A program made the position numbers and the translations under genes. A DNA stretch of 64,000 bases, taken from Komagataeibacter diospyri (lineage in GTDB: Bacteria > Pseudomonadota > Alphaproteobacteria > Acetobacterales > Acetobacteraceae). The stretch spans positions 1 to 64,000 of the forward strand of contig NZ_BDLU01000029.1 of the NCBI RefSeq assembly GCF_006538165.1, written 5' to 3'. The notes beneath the pieces are model-generated. The model ran no database searches and was not told the origin of the DNA. It was given only the letters and a program-made list of their open reading frames with translations. Below, in pieces: positions 20,764 to 31,745 of this stretch (position 1 is the stretch's first letter; the number at the start of each line of letters is the position of its first letter).

Positions 20764-21328
20764 CACAGGCCCCGCCCATTCCGGCGGGGTCGCAGATGCA
20801 GCGCGACGGGCCAGCACGCCCGTCCTCCCGGCCGGATTGGACGGTCCTGACATAACCGTGGCGGACCGGCGCTGGAATCGCGCCGTCCCCTGCCCGGCCC
20901 GGCTGGTGGCGCGCGCCGTGGACGTGGCGCTGCAGGCCACAGGATGCCACGGGCCGGTAACGGTCGTACTGGCCGATGACCGCACGGTGGCACGGATGAA
21001 CTGGCGTCATCGCGGTCGTAACAAACCCACCAATGTCCTGACATTCGAATATGCCCCGGCCCATGCGGGCGGTGGCATATGGGGCGGTGACATCATCATC
21101 GCGTTCGAGACGGTGGCACGCGAAGCCCATGCCGCAGGCCGCACGATGGCTGCCCACCTTGCCCATCTTGTCATACATGGTGTCCTGCACCTGGCCGGGT
21201 ATGACCATCACCACCCCGGTGAAGCGCGGGAGATGGAGATGCTCGAAGCCCGCACCCTGTCCGGGCTTGGTGTTGCCAATCCATGGAAACCGGGCCGCAC
21301 GGCCACCACGCGGGGGATGCGGTCATGA
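20747..21328 (+). CDS. ybeY: Endoribonuclease YbeY (rRNA maturation factor)
   Basis: A zinc-dependent endoribonuclease of 193 residues needed for 16S rRNA 3'-end maturation. The metal site HGxLHLxGYDH is intact, with H144, H148 and H154. The first 40 or so residues are an unconserved extension that overlaps the end of the PhoH gene. The ATG of corC overlaps its stop (ATGA). I kept the ATG at 20747; a shorter start near residue 35 is possible. Confidence 0.92.
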   Translation: MKPRSSTGPAHSGGVADAARRASTPVLPAGLDGPDITVADRRWNRAVPCPARLVARAVDVALQATGCHGPVTVVLADDRTVARMNWRHRGRNKPTNVLTFEYAPAHAGGGIWGGDIIIAFETVAREAHAAGRTMAAHLAHLVIHGVLHLAGYDHHHPGEAREMEMLEARTLSGLGVANPWKPGRTATTRGMRS

Positions 21329-22239
21329 GCCGTAATGGCAATGACGCGGGCGCGGAACCTCCGTCCGGGTCGCGCGGCAAGGGATTCCTGTCGCTGTTCA
21401 GCCGCAAACGCGGTGAACAGGGGCTGCGCCATTCCATTGCCGCGCTGGTCAAGGAAGCCGACGACGCGGCGGGGGACGAAGCCGATCCCCGGTCATCCGA
21501 ACTGGACCGGCAGGAACGTGCCCTGCTGGCCAACGTACTGCGCCTGCGCGGGATCACGGCGGATGACGTAATGATCCCGCGCGCCGATATCGTGGCCATG
21601 CCCGTTGATATCAGCCTGGATGAGGCACTGGCCATGATGCGACGGGAAAACCATTCCCGCATGCCGGTCTATCGTGACCAGCTGGATGACATCGTGGGCA
21701 TGATCCATGTGAAGGACCTGATCGCCTATGTCGGCACGTCCGAAGCCTTCCGCATGGAACCCCTGCTGCGCCAGCCGCTTATGGTCGCGCCACAGCTTCC
21801 GGTGCTGGACCTGCTGCTGCAGATGCGCGTCCGACATGTCCACCTTGCCCTGGTGATCGACGAATATGGCGGCATTGACGGTCTGGTCACCATTGAGGAC
21901 CTGATCGAGACAATCGTGGGCGACATATCGGACGAACATGACGAACCCGCAGCCAACATGATACGCGAAAGGCCGGACGGCACGCTGGAAGTGGACGCCC
22001 GCACACCGGTCGCGGCATTCGAGGAAAAGGTCGGTCCGATCCTGACGCGGGAGGAACGCGAGGCCGAGATCGAGACGGTGGGCGGCCTGGTCTTCCGCCT
22101 GGCCGGTCACGTGCCGACGCGGGGTGAAGTTGTAACCCACGAAAGCGGCATGGTTTTCCGCATCCTTGATGCGGATGCCCGCCATATCCGCCACGTACGC
22201 GTGCGCCTGCCCCCGCGTGAAGCACCGCCCACCACCTAA
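21325..22239 (+). CDS. corC: CBS-domain protein of the HlyC/CorC family
   Basis: A 304-residue cytoplasmic protein with a pair of CBS domains (about residues 70-195, including DDVMIPRADIVAMP and VIDEYGGIDGLVTIEDLIE) and a C-terminal transporter-associated (CorC_HlyC) domain with TVGGLVFRLAGHVPTRGE. Members are linked to magnesium/cobalt resistance and ribosome-associated phenotypes. Translation is coupled to ybeY through an ATGA overlap. In many bacteria lnt follows; here a DsbA-like gene follows instead. Confidence 0.9.
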   Translation: MSRNGNDAGAEPPSGSRGKGFLSLFSRKRGEQGLRHSIAALVKEADDAAGDEADPRSSELDRQERALLANVLRLRGITADDVMIPRADIVAMPVDISLDEALAMMRRENHSRMPVYRDQLDDIVGMIHVKDLIAYVGTSEAFRMEPLLRQPLMVAPQLPVLDLLLQMRVRHVHLALVIDEYGGIDGLVTIEDLIETIVGDISDEHDEPAANMIRERPDGTLEVDARTPVAAFEEKVGPILTREEREAEIETVGGLVFRLAGHVPTRGEVVTHESGMVFRILDADARHIRHVRVRLPPREAPPTT

Positions 22240-22246
22240 TCATGAC

Positions 22247-22273
22247 GGCACGCCCGCGCCGTGCGGGCGTGCC
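22247..22273 (+). terminator. Hairpin after corC
   Basis: Perfect stem GGCACGCCCGC / GCGGGCGTGCC with a short loop, 8 bp after the corC stop. There is no T-run, so it may be a processing or stabilising hairpin rather than an intrinsic terminator. Confidence 0.5.
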
Positions 22274-22373
22274 ATACCGCGTGGAATGGATTTACGCACG
22301 CGCGTCGCCTCTTTACACTCGCCGCGCCGGGGTTTTATCCCCCACCCAGTCCCATACCGGAGAGTGACCCGTG

Positions 22374-22997
22374 ATGCCCATCAAACGCCGCACCCTGCTT
22401 GCCCTTGCCCCCGCGCTGATTACCGGCGGCGGCCTGCTGTCCGGCAGGGCCATGGCGCAGGACGCCGACCCGCGCCTGTCCATCCGTGCGGTGGGCAACC
22501 CGCAGGCCAAGGTGCATGTGGAGGAATGGTTTTCCCTGACCTGCACGCACTGCGCGCGCTTCGCCGCCGAGGTCTTTCCCGAAATCCGCACCAAGCTGGT
22601 CGATACGGGGCGCGTATACTACATTTTCCGTGATTTCCCGCTGGATCAGGTGGCGCTGACCGCATCCATGGTCGCCCGCGCCCTGCCGCCCGAACGCTAT
22701 GAACCCTTCGTGCTGGCCCTGCTGTCCAGCCAGGACCGCTGGGCTTTTGGCAAGGACGTGAACCCCGAGGAACAGATCCAGAAGATGGCTGCCCTGGCCG
22801 GCATGTCGGCCGACACGTTCCAGCAGACCATCCATGACGACAAGCTGCGCCACGCCATCATGGACGAGGAAGACCGCGCGCAGGCGCAGTACAAGATCGA
22901 TGGCACCCCCACCTTCCGCTTCAACGACAGGGAACAGGTGGCACAGGAACTGAATTACGAGGAGTTCGCCAAGAAGGTCGAAGCGGCGGCACAGTGA
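22374..22997 (+). CDS. DsbA-family thiol:disulfide oxidoreductase, exported
   Basis: A 207-residue thioredoxin-fold protein. The N terminus MPIKRRTLLALAP with a following hydrophobic stretch ending GRAMAQ is a signal peptide, possibly Tat-type because of the twin arginines. The active site is C57-T-H-C60 in EWFSLTCTHCARF, and the cis-Pro loop is GTPTFRF. This matches DsbA/BdbD-like proteins in alphaproteobacteria, often annotated as DSBA oxidoreductase. A GTG lies directly before the chosen ATG. smc begins 16 bp downstream. Confidence 0.88.
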   Translation: MPIKRRTLLALAPALITGGGLLSGRAMAQDADPRLSIRAVGNPQAKVHVEEWFSLTCTHCARFAAEVFPEIRTKLVDTGRVYYIFRDFPLDQVALTASMVARALPPERYEPFVLALLSSQDRWAFGKDVNPEEQIQKMAALAGMSADTFQQTIHDDKLRHAIMDEEDRAQAQYKIDGTPTFRFNDREQVAQELNYEEFAKKVEAAAQ

Positions 22998-23013
22998 CCG
23001 GAGCCTGCCCGTC

Positions 23014-26000
23014 ATGACCGCCCGTTTCGTCCGGCTGCGCATCGCAGGGTTCAAAAGCTTCGCCGATCCGGTTTCCGTCGACATCCTGCCGGGGCTTACG
23101 GGAATTGTCGGGCCGAATGGCTGTGGCAAGTCCAACGTGGTCGAGGCCCTGCGCTGGGTCATGGGGGAAACCAATGCCCGTTCGCTGCGTGGCGGAGAAA
23201 TGGACGACCTGATCTTCGCCGGGACCACCGCGCGTGCCGCGCGCAACATGGCGGAAGTCACCCTGACGCTGGAAGGTGCTGCCGAAGTGGCCCCCGCCCC
23301 CTTTCAGGGGCAGGACGAACTGCAGGTCTGCAGGCGCGCGGACCGGGGTGCGGGCAGTGGCTACCGCATCAATGGCCGCACAACGCGCGGGCGCGACGTA
23401 CAGACGCTGTTTGCCGACCTGGGGTCGGGCGCGCGGTCATCCGCCATGGTCAGCCAGGGCCGCGTGTCCGCGCTGGTCAACGCACGGCCCGAGGAACGCC
23501 GCACCATCCTGGAAGAAGCCGCCGGCATCACCGGCCTGCATGGCCGCAGGCACGAAGCCGAGCTGAAGCTGCGCGCGACCGAAGCCAACCTTGCCCGCGC
23601 CGAAGACCTGCGCATCCAGCTTGAGGCGCGGCTGGGCGACCTGCAGGAACAGTCCGAGCAGGCGGGTCAGTACCGCGAACTGTCGCAGGGGCTGCGGGAA
23701 TCGGAAATCGCCCTGCTCGCACTGCTGCATGCCCGCGCACACAAGGCCGTGGCCGATAGCGAAACCGCCCTTCACGCGGCAAAACGCGCCCTGAAAGCTG
23801 CGGAAGACGTGGCCGAAAGCGCTGTGATCGCGGATTACGAAGTCACCCGGACCCTGCCCGCATTGCGGGAGGAACTGGATACACGCCGCACCGAACTGGA
23901 ACGTTTCAAGGTACGCGCTGAAACCATTGCCGATGAACTGGCCCGCGCCGAAGCCGCACTGGATGCCGCCCGCACGCGGCTGACCGAATGCGAAACCGTG
24001 CATACGGCGGCCCTCGCCCGACGCGATGACGCCATCGTCATGCGCGACCGGCTTGTAGCCGAACGCGCGCACGTGGAAGAGCGCCTGTCCGCCCTGCCCG
24101 GACTGCGTGAAACAGCACAGGCCGAACGCACAGCACTGGCACAGGCCATGACGGACATGGCCGAGCGTGTGGAACAGGCCACTACCACCCTGCGCGAAGC
24201 CCAGCTCCAGACCACGCAGGCGCGTGAGGTGCTGGACACAGCCATCGCCACGCATGAACGCCTTGTGAGCCAGCATAAGGAACTGGCCACCGAGATCGCG
24301 AACCTTGAAGCCGCCATGCCAACCGAGGCCGCGATTGCCGAACATGATGCGCGGATCACCGAATCCGAACAGTCTGCCGCCGATGCACTGACCACGCGCG
24401 AAGCCGCAACCCACACCCATTCGGAAGCCGTGCTGCAGGCTGGCCTTGCCCGCAATGCCGCCACCGAAAGCCGCCGCGTGCATGAACAGGCGACGCATGA
24501 CGCCAATGCGGTGCGTGACAGGCTGGATACACTGGAACGCAATATCGCAAGCGTGCGTGCGCATGTGGAAAAGGCCCGCGCCAGCCTTGTGCCCGAAACC
24601 GAACGCCTCCGCCTCACACAGGCGGTTGCCGAGGCGGAAGTCGCACTGGGCGCCATCCGCGCGGAACTGGGCAGTGCGGAAGAATCCCGCGCACAGGCAA
24701 CGCAGGCCGAAATACAGGCCAATGCCCGCCTGAAGGACGCCCGTTCCACCCGCCACACCACAGAAGAAGCCCTGCGGGCGGCACGGGCGGCACGGCAGCG
24801 TGCACAGGGCGAGGTGGATACGCTGGCCGCAAGCATGGACCGCCTGCGCGCGCAGGCGGTGCCGGATGCGGACCTGCAGGCCCTTGTCAGCAAACGTGCG
24901 GCCGCCGAATCCGCGCTGGAAGCTGCACACCAGCACATGGCGGCAACCGAAAACGCCGCTGTCGCCGCCACCCGTGCGGAAGAAACCAGCACAGGCCATC
25001 TGTCACAGGCCCGCGCCACCCTGTCGGGACTGGAAGCGGAAGCCGACGGCCTTGCCCGCGCATTGCAGAGCGACAGCGATACCGAACACGCCCCGGAATC
25101 TGGGGTAACGCTGGCGGAAAGCCTGCATGTACCGACCGGGCTGGAAACCGCACTGGCCGTTGTCCTGTCGGACGGGCTGAACGCCACGCTGAAGGGCAAG
25201 GCCGCGCGGGAATGGCACGACCTGCCCGCCACCACGCCAGCCCCTTTCCCTGCTGCCGACATCCAGCCGCTATCCGCCCTGCTGGATGCGCCCCCTGCCC
25301 TGTCACGCGCGCTGGGGGCTGCGGGGCTGCTGCCCGATGGCATGGATGGGACGGCATTGCAGGCAGCCCTTGCGCCGGGGCAATGTCTTGTCACGCGCGA
25401 TGGCGCGCTGTGGCGGTGGGATGGCTATGCACAGGCCCCCAACCTGCCGGGACGCGCGGCCCTGCGGCTGAAGCAGCTTGGACGCCTGCGGGAACTGCGC
25501 ACGGAACTGGAACACGCCCGCACCGAAATCCCGGCGCTGGAACAGGCCGCCACCGCCGCTGGACAGCTCCGCGAACAGACGGCACGCGAACTGGTGGCCG
25601 CGCGCGCATCGCGCACCAGTGCCGAAAATACGCTGGGAACCTGCCGCACGCAGGAAGCCGACCTGTCACGGCGGCACGCCACCATCGCCGCCCAGATCGA
25701 CACGCTGGCCATGCAGCAGGACACGGCCGCCGCCGCCCTGAAGGAAACCGAAGCCACCTGTGCCCGCGCGCAGACGCAGGCAGACAGCCTGCCCGATCTG
25801 GCCCAACTGGAACAGGCTCAGAAAGCTGCCAGCACGCAGGCGGCACAGGCGCAGGCCCATGAAAGCGGGTTACGCACCACCCGCCAGCAGGCCGAGGCGA
25901 AGGTGGAACAGGCCCGTCAGGCCATGCAGGCCACCATGTCCAGTCATAGCGAGGCCGAAACGCGCCTGCAGGCCATGCAGCCCGAACTGGCGCGACTGGA

Positions 26001-27552
26001 AACCGACCGCGACGCGCTGGCGGCTGAACTGGTCACGCGACGCGAACATCTGGCCGCCCTGCCCGCCCCCGACATTGCCGAAGCGGCCGCACGGCAGGCC
26101 ACAACCACCGCCAGTGACGCAGAACAGGCCCTGAAGCAGGCACGTGATGCGGTGGAGACCACGACCGCGCAACTGGAACACGCCCGCACGACCCGCGCGG
26201 CACTGGAACAGAAAATGCGTGAAACCGGCGCACGGCTGGATGCCCGCCGCGCACGGATGGCGGACCTGTCCCTTGCGGTGGAACAGGCGGATGAAGCAGT
26301 GGAAGCGGCACGGGCACGGCTGGCGGCGCTGCCGGACATTGCCGGGCTGGAACATGCGCTGGGCGAACTGCGCGCGCAGGATGAGGTCCTGCGCACGCAG
26401 GAGCATGAGCGCCGCGATACGGTCGCACGCCTGCAGGCGGAAGATGCCAGCCTGCGCCAGCGTTTCGACACATCGGCACAGGAACTGGCGCAATGGACCG
26501 CCCGCGTCGAAGCCGCCACGCTGGAGGCTGAAGCAGCCCAGGCCCGGCTGAACAACGCACGGGCCGAACACGAACGCCTTGCCCCGCAGCCTGTGGCAGT
26601 GCGTGCGCGACGTGACGCGGTCACGACCGAACTGGAACAGTATGCGGCCAGCCACGACGTGGCGGTCACGGCATTGCAGCAGGCCCAGACCCGTCAGAGT
26701 GAACTGCAGGACGGTCGCCGCACGGCGGAAGAGGTCCTGACCGCCGCACGTGAGGAACTGGTCCGCGCCGAAGGCAGGCGGGAACAGGCGCAGGTGCTGC
26801 TGGCGCAGTTGCAGACGGAATCGCAGCCGCCAGCGGGTGTGGTTCCGGCAGACCTGAGCGTGAGTGCCGAAACCGGCCTGCGCCGCAAGGTCGCCCGTCT
26901 GACCCGCCAGCGCGACGAACTTGGTCCCGTCAACCTGCGTGCCGAAATCGAGGCACAGGACGCATCGGGCAAGATCGACACCATCCTGCACGAACGCGAC
27001 GAACTGCAATCCGCCATCGCCCGCCTGCGCGGCATGATCGGCCAGCTGAACCGCGAGGGACGCGAGCGGCTGATGGCCGTGTTTTCCCAGATCGACCAGC
27101 ATTTCCAATCCCTGTTCGCGCGCATGTTCAATGGCGGACGCGCGCATCTGGGCATGGTGGGCAATGATGACCCGCTGCAGGCGGGGCTGGAAATCTATGC
27201 CCAGCCGCCGGGCAAGAAGCTGGCAACTCTGTCGCTGCTGTCGGGCGGAGAACAGGCGCTGACGGCGCTGTCGCTGATTTTCGCGGTCTTCCGGTGCAAT
27301 CCTGCCCCCATCTGCGTGCTGGATGAGGTTGATGCCCCGCTGGATGACGCCAATGTGGGCCGTTTCTGCGCCCTGCTGGGCGACATGGTGGCCGAAGCGG
27401 GCACGCGCTTCCTTGTCGTGACCCATCACCAGCTGACCATGGCGCATATGGACCGGCTGTATGGCGTGACAATGCAGGAACGTGGGGTCAGTCGCGTGCT
27501 GTCGGTCGACCTGGAACGCGCGACCGAGATGGTGGACACGCCCATCCCATAA
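23014..27552 (+). CDS. smc: Chromosome segregation protein SMC (extended coiled coil)
   Basis: Structural maintenance of chromosomes ATPase. Walker A GPNGCGKS is at residues 33-40, the ABC signature LSGGEQ at 1409-1414 and Walker B CVLDEVDAPLDD directly after. Two long Ala/Glu/Gln/Arg-rich coiled-coil arms flank a compact hinge at about residues 695-810 (LHVPTGLETALAVVLSDGL to WRWDGYAQAP). At 1512 residues it is about 300 longer than the usual 1150-1200; the excess is in the arms. It condenses and segregates DNA with ScpA and ScpB, which are not in this window. Confidence 0.94.
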   Translation: MTARFVRLRIAGFKSFADPVSVDILPGLTGIVGPNGCGKSNVVEALRWVMGETNARSLRGGEMDDLIFAGTTARAARNMAEVTLTLEGAAEVAPAPFQGQDELQVCRRADRGAGSGYRINGRTTRGRDVQTLFADLGSGARSSAMVSQGRVSALVNARPEERRTILEEAAGITGLHGRRHEAELKLRATEANLARAEDLRIQLEARLGDLQEQSEQAGQYRELSQGLRESEIALLALLHARAHKAVADSETALHAAKRALKAAEDVAESAVIADYEVTRTLPALREELDTRRTELERFKVRAETIADELARAEAALDAARTRLTECETVHTAALARRDDAIVMRDRLVAERAHVEERLSALPGLRETAQAERTALAQAMTDMAERVEQATTTLREAQLQTTQAREVLDTAIATHERLVSQHKELATEIANLEAAMPTEAAIAEHDARITESEQSAADALTTREAATHTHSEAVLQAGLARNAATESRRVHEQATHDANAVRDRLDTLERNIASVRAHVEKARASLVPETERLRLTQAVAEAEVALGAIRAELGSAEESRAQATQAEIQANARLKDARSTRHTTEEALRAARAARQRAQGEVDTLAASMDRLRAQAVPDADLQALVSKRAAAESALEAAHQHMAATENAAVAATRAEETSTGHLSQARATLSGLEAEADGLARALQSDSDTEHAPESGVTLAESLHVPTGLETALAVVLSDGLNATLKGKAAREWHDLPATTPAPFPAADIQPLSALLDAPPALSRALGAAGLLPDGMDGTALQAALAPGQCLVTRDGALWRWDGYAQAPNLPGRAALRLKQLGRLRELRTELEHARTEIPALEQAATAAGQLREQTARELVAARASRTSAENTLGTCRTQEADLSRRHATIAAQIDTLAMQQDTAAAALKETEATCARAQTQADSLPDLAQLEQAQKAASTQAAQAQAHESGLRTTRQQAEAKVEQARQAMQATMSSHSEAETRLQAMQPELARLETDRDALAAELVTRREHLAALPAPDIAEAAARQATTTASDAEQALKQARDAVETTTAQLEHARTTRAALEQKMRETGARLDARRARMADLSLAVEQADEAVEAARARLAALPDIAGLEHALGELRAQDEVLRTQEHERRDTVARLQAEDASLRQRFDTSAQELAQWTARVEAATLEAEAAQARLNNARAEHERLAPQPVAVRARRDAVTTELEQYAASHDVAVTALQQAQTRQSELQDGRRTAEEVLTAAREELVRAEGRREQAQVLLAQLQTESQPPAGVVPADLSVSAETGLRRKVARLTRQRDELGPVNLRAEIEAQDASGKIDTILHERDELQSAIARLRGMIGQLNREGRERLMAVFSQIDQHFQSLFARMFNGGRAHLGMVGNDDPLQAGLEIYAQPPGKKLATLSLLSGGEQALTALSLIFAVFRCNPAPICVLDEVDAPLDDANVGRFCALLGDMVAEAGTRFLVVTHHQLTMAHMDRLYGVTMQERGVSRVLSVDLERATEMVDTPIP

Positions 27553-27570
27553 AACACTGTTATTAAAAAA

Positions 27571-27620
27571 TAAAAGTTTTTGGGTGCCGCCTTTTTGAAA
27601 AAAGCTTCGCCAAAAACTTC
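27571..27620 (+). repeat. Dispersed 3'-end palindromic repeat, copy C (short form)
   Basis: A deleted copy. The near arm AAAGTTTTTGGGTGCCGCC and T-run join directly to GAAAAAAGCTTC and the far arm GCCAAAAACTT. The first half of hairpin 1 is thus fused to the last half of hairpin 2, leaving one long imperfect hairpin. It lies 19 bp after the smc stop and is oriented with smc. Confidence 0.8.
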
Positions 27621-27652
27621 TGATTTTTAAACAAGCATCCGGTGCGAAATAG

Positions 27653-27691
27653 AACAGGCCTGTGGGAACCATGCCCTCACAGGCCTGTTTT
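27653..27691. terminator. Bidirectional-type terminator between smc and aarC
   Basis: A perfect 12-bp inverted repeat AACAGGCCTGTG / CACAGGCCTGTT with a 13-base loop, followed by TT and A on the + strand. It lies between convergent smc and aarC and could serve both. Confidence 0.7.
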
Positions 27692-27784
27692 ACAGTCATG
27701 GCATGCCCGTGTGGGAAAAGGGCGGTCACCATCCGCCACCATCCCCGCAGGCACTGCGTTTCCATGCGGAAACGAGGTCAGTGA

Positions 27785-29807
<2,023 letters not shown>

Positions 29808-30611
29808 TTGAGACGTCGATTTCCCTCTCACAGGCCTGTCATGGCACGGGAAGGCACGTCCCCGCCCGCCCCGGCGAGGGATTACCCGCTACCCCCGGTC
29901 ACGATGCCGGCGCACCCGCTGGCGGACCTGCTGGCCGGGCGGCCGCTGCGCGTCGTGGGCGACGTGCATGGCGACCTGCATGCCTTCCGCCATGCCGCGG
30001 CGACGGACCGGTTTGTCATACAGCTGGGTGACCTGGTGGATTACGGTCCCGACAGCGCCGGGGCCTTCCGCCTGATGCAGCGGCTGATCGATGAACGGCG
30101 CGGGCTGTTCATACTGGGCAACCACGACCGTAAGCTGGCCCGCGCGCTGCAGGGCCGCAAGATGCGGCGCGATCCGCCCCTGATGGAAACCCTGACCCAG
30201 TTCATGGCTGAGGAAAACAGCGACGTGTCCCAGCGTGCGCTGGCGGACCTGTCGCACGCACCCGCGTGGATCGTGCTGGGGCAGTCGATATTCGTGCATG
30301 GCGGCTTCCATGTCCGCATGCTGGGCGAACTGCCGCCGCCGGGGCTGGGCACCGTGACCCCCCTGCTGTCACGCGCGCTGTTTGGCGAGACGACGGGCCG
30401 GATGCAGAAGGACGGCTACCCTGAACGGCGGCTGAACTGGGTTGATCACATCCCCGCGGGCTACACGGTCTATTGCGGGCATGACCGCCGCTCGACCGAC
30501 GGGCGACCATGGGTCAGGCATGGCCGGATGGGGGGACGGGCCATCTTTACCGATACCGGCGCGGGCAAGGGTGGCCACCTGGCATGGATCGACCTGCCGC
30601 CCATCCTTTAG
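29808..30611 (+). CDS. Metallophosphoesterase (serine/threonine phosphatase-like)
   Basis: A 267-residue calcineurin-like phosphoesterase. The metal-binding motifs are GDVHG (residues 51-55), GDLVDYG (74-80) and GNHD (104-107), with later metal ligands in FVHGGFHV and YCGHDRR. The closest type is the PrpA/ApaH-like bacterial protein phosphatase group; the substrate is not known. The start is TTG at 29808 because a strong GGAGAGGA site lies 7 bp before it; ATG at 29841 is the alternative. It heads the run leading to chorismate mutase, sixA and citrate synthase. Confidence 0.85.
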   Translation: MRRRFPSHRPVMAREGTSPPAPARDYPLPPVTMPAHPLADLLAGRPLRVVGDVHGDLHAFRHAAATDRFVIQLGDLVDYGPDSAGAFRLMQRLIDERRGLFILGNHDRKLARALQGRKMRRDPPLMETLTQFMAEENSDVSQRALADLSHAPAWIVLGQSIFVHGGFHVRMLGELPPPGLGTVTPLLSRALFGETTGRMQKDGYPERRLNWVDHIPAGYTVYCGHDRRSTDGRPWVRHGRMGGRAIFTDTGAGKGGHLAWIDLPPIL

Positions 30612-30650
30612 CAGACCATACGCATTCATACTTCAGGAGAGCCTTCCCAC

Positions 30651-30968
30651 ATGAACACCACCCAGGCCACACAGGATGCCGCGCAGGCGAAGCTGGAAGA
30701 ACTGCGCCGCAGCATCGACAACATCGATGCGGCCCTGATCTATATGCTGGCCGAACGTTTCCGCCATACGCAGGCGGTGGGAAAGCTGAAGGCGACCAAC
30801 CACATGCCCCCCGCCGACCCCGCGCGTGAGGCCCGTCAGGTCGCACGTCTGCGCCAGCTGGCCACGGCAGCGCAGCTTGATCCGGATTTTGCCGAAAAAT
30901 TCCTCGCCTTTATCATCCGCGAGGTCATCCGCCACCATGAGGCCATTGCCGCCAGCGAAGGGCAGTAA
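30651..30968 (+). CDS. Chorismate mutase, monofunctional AroQ type
   Basis: A small all-helical protein of 105 residues converting chorismate to prephenate for Phe and Tyr synthesis. The AroQ pattern is seen in LEELRRSIDNIDAALIYMLAERF, VGKLKATN and the third helix FLAFIIREVIRHH. There is no signal peptide, so it is cytoplasmic. An AGGAGA site precedes the ATG. sixA starts 6 bp after its stop. Confidence 0.9.
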   Translation: MNTTQATQDAAQAKLEELRRSIDNIDAALIYMLAERFRHTQAVGKLKATNHMPPADPAREARQVARLRQLATAAQLDPDFAEKFLAFIIREVIRHHEAIAASEGQ

Positions 30969-30974
30969 TCCCCG

Positions 30975-31526
30975 ATGCCCGACACACCGGCAGCCAGTCA
31001 CGCCCCTGTCCGGCAGATGGTGCTGATGCGCCATGCGCAGGCCGCCCCCGCCCCGTTCGGGGCGATGGGGATGCAGGCGGACCTTGGGCGTCCACTGACC
31101 GCTTATGGCCGCCAGACCGCCGCCAGCTGTGGCGCGCTGCTGCGGGCACGTCACTTCGCGCCGGAGCTGGTGATGGTCAGCCCGGCAGTGCGTACACGCC
31201 AGACGCTGGCTGCGATCGGATCATTTTATGGCGATCGGCAACCCGATATCCGATATGTGAACGCCCTGTATGACGCCATGCCGGAAACCATCCGTGACCT
31301 GCTGTATGAAGTGCCGGATAACGTCAATAATATCATGATATTAGCTCACAATCCCGGCCTGCAGGCGCTGGTTGCGCACTGGGCTGCGCGTCATTGCCCG
31401 CCAGAACTGGAAAATGCGCTGCATCAGGGCTTCCCACCGGCCTCGATGGCCTGCTTTACCGCCACGCAGGCATGGAATCAGGCGGCTGACGGGGATATCC
31501 GCCTGACCGACCTGTCTTGCCAATAA
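30975..31526 (+). CDS. sixA: SixA-type phosphohistidine phosphatase (histidine phosphatase family)
   Basis: A 183-residue protein with the catalytic RHA motif at LMRHAQA (R19, H20), a second arginine in SPAVRTRQT and the late histidine in LAHNPGL. The N-terminal extension of about 12 residues is unconserved. SixA proteins dephosphorylate histidine phosphotransfer proteins. As I recall, a sixA-like gene also sits beside citrate synthase in the A. aceti aar locus, which supports a shared locus; the mechanistic link is unknown. It is cotranscribed with chorismate mutase. Confidence 0.85.
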   Translation: MPDTPAASHAPVRQMVLMRHAQAAPAPFGAMGMQADLGRPLTAYGRQTAASCGALLRARHFAPELVMVSPAVRTRQTLAAIGSFYGDRQPDIRYVNALYDAMPETIRDLLYEVPDNVNNIMILAHNPGLQALVAHWAARHCPPELENALHQGFPPASMACFTATQAWNQAADGDIRLTDLSCQ

Positions 31527-31652
31527 TGTCATTACCGCAGGCGGGGGGGACGGATTGCCACGATGGGGCTTTCGTTCCTATCGTCAGACCCGAGGCCCGC
31601 TGACCGCCGCCCATGCGGCGCACGGGTATATAAATTTGGGCACACTTACCAA

Positions 31653-31670
31653 CTGTCGCACGAACGACAG
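31653..31670. promoter_or_regulatory. Inverted repeat upstream of citrate synthase
   Basis: A perfect 6-bp inverted repeat CTGTCG / CGACAG with a 6-base spacer, 76 bp before the gltA start and about 20 bp after a TATATAAA sequence that may be part of the promoter. It could be an operator or a 5'-leader hairpin. Confidence 0.35.
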
Positions 31671-31745
31671 GATGCCCGGAGGTTGGAGACATGTGCCGCC
31701 CTGCCCCAATGTGCGCCGGGTCGGCACCCAAGATGAGTGTTGTAG

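Noticed and set aside
23437..24999. A 520-codon minus-strand frame inside smc
   Set aside because: Mirror of the repetitive coiled-coil coding sequence; no family signal.
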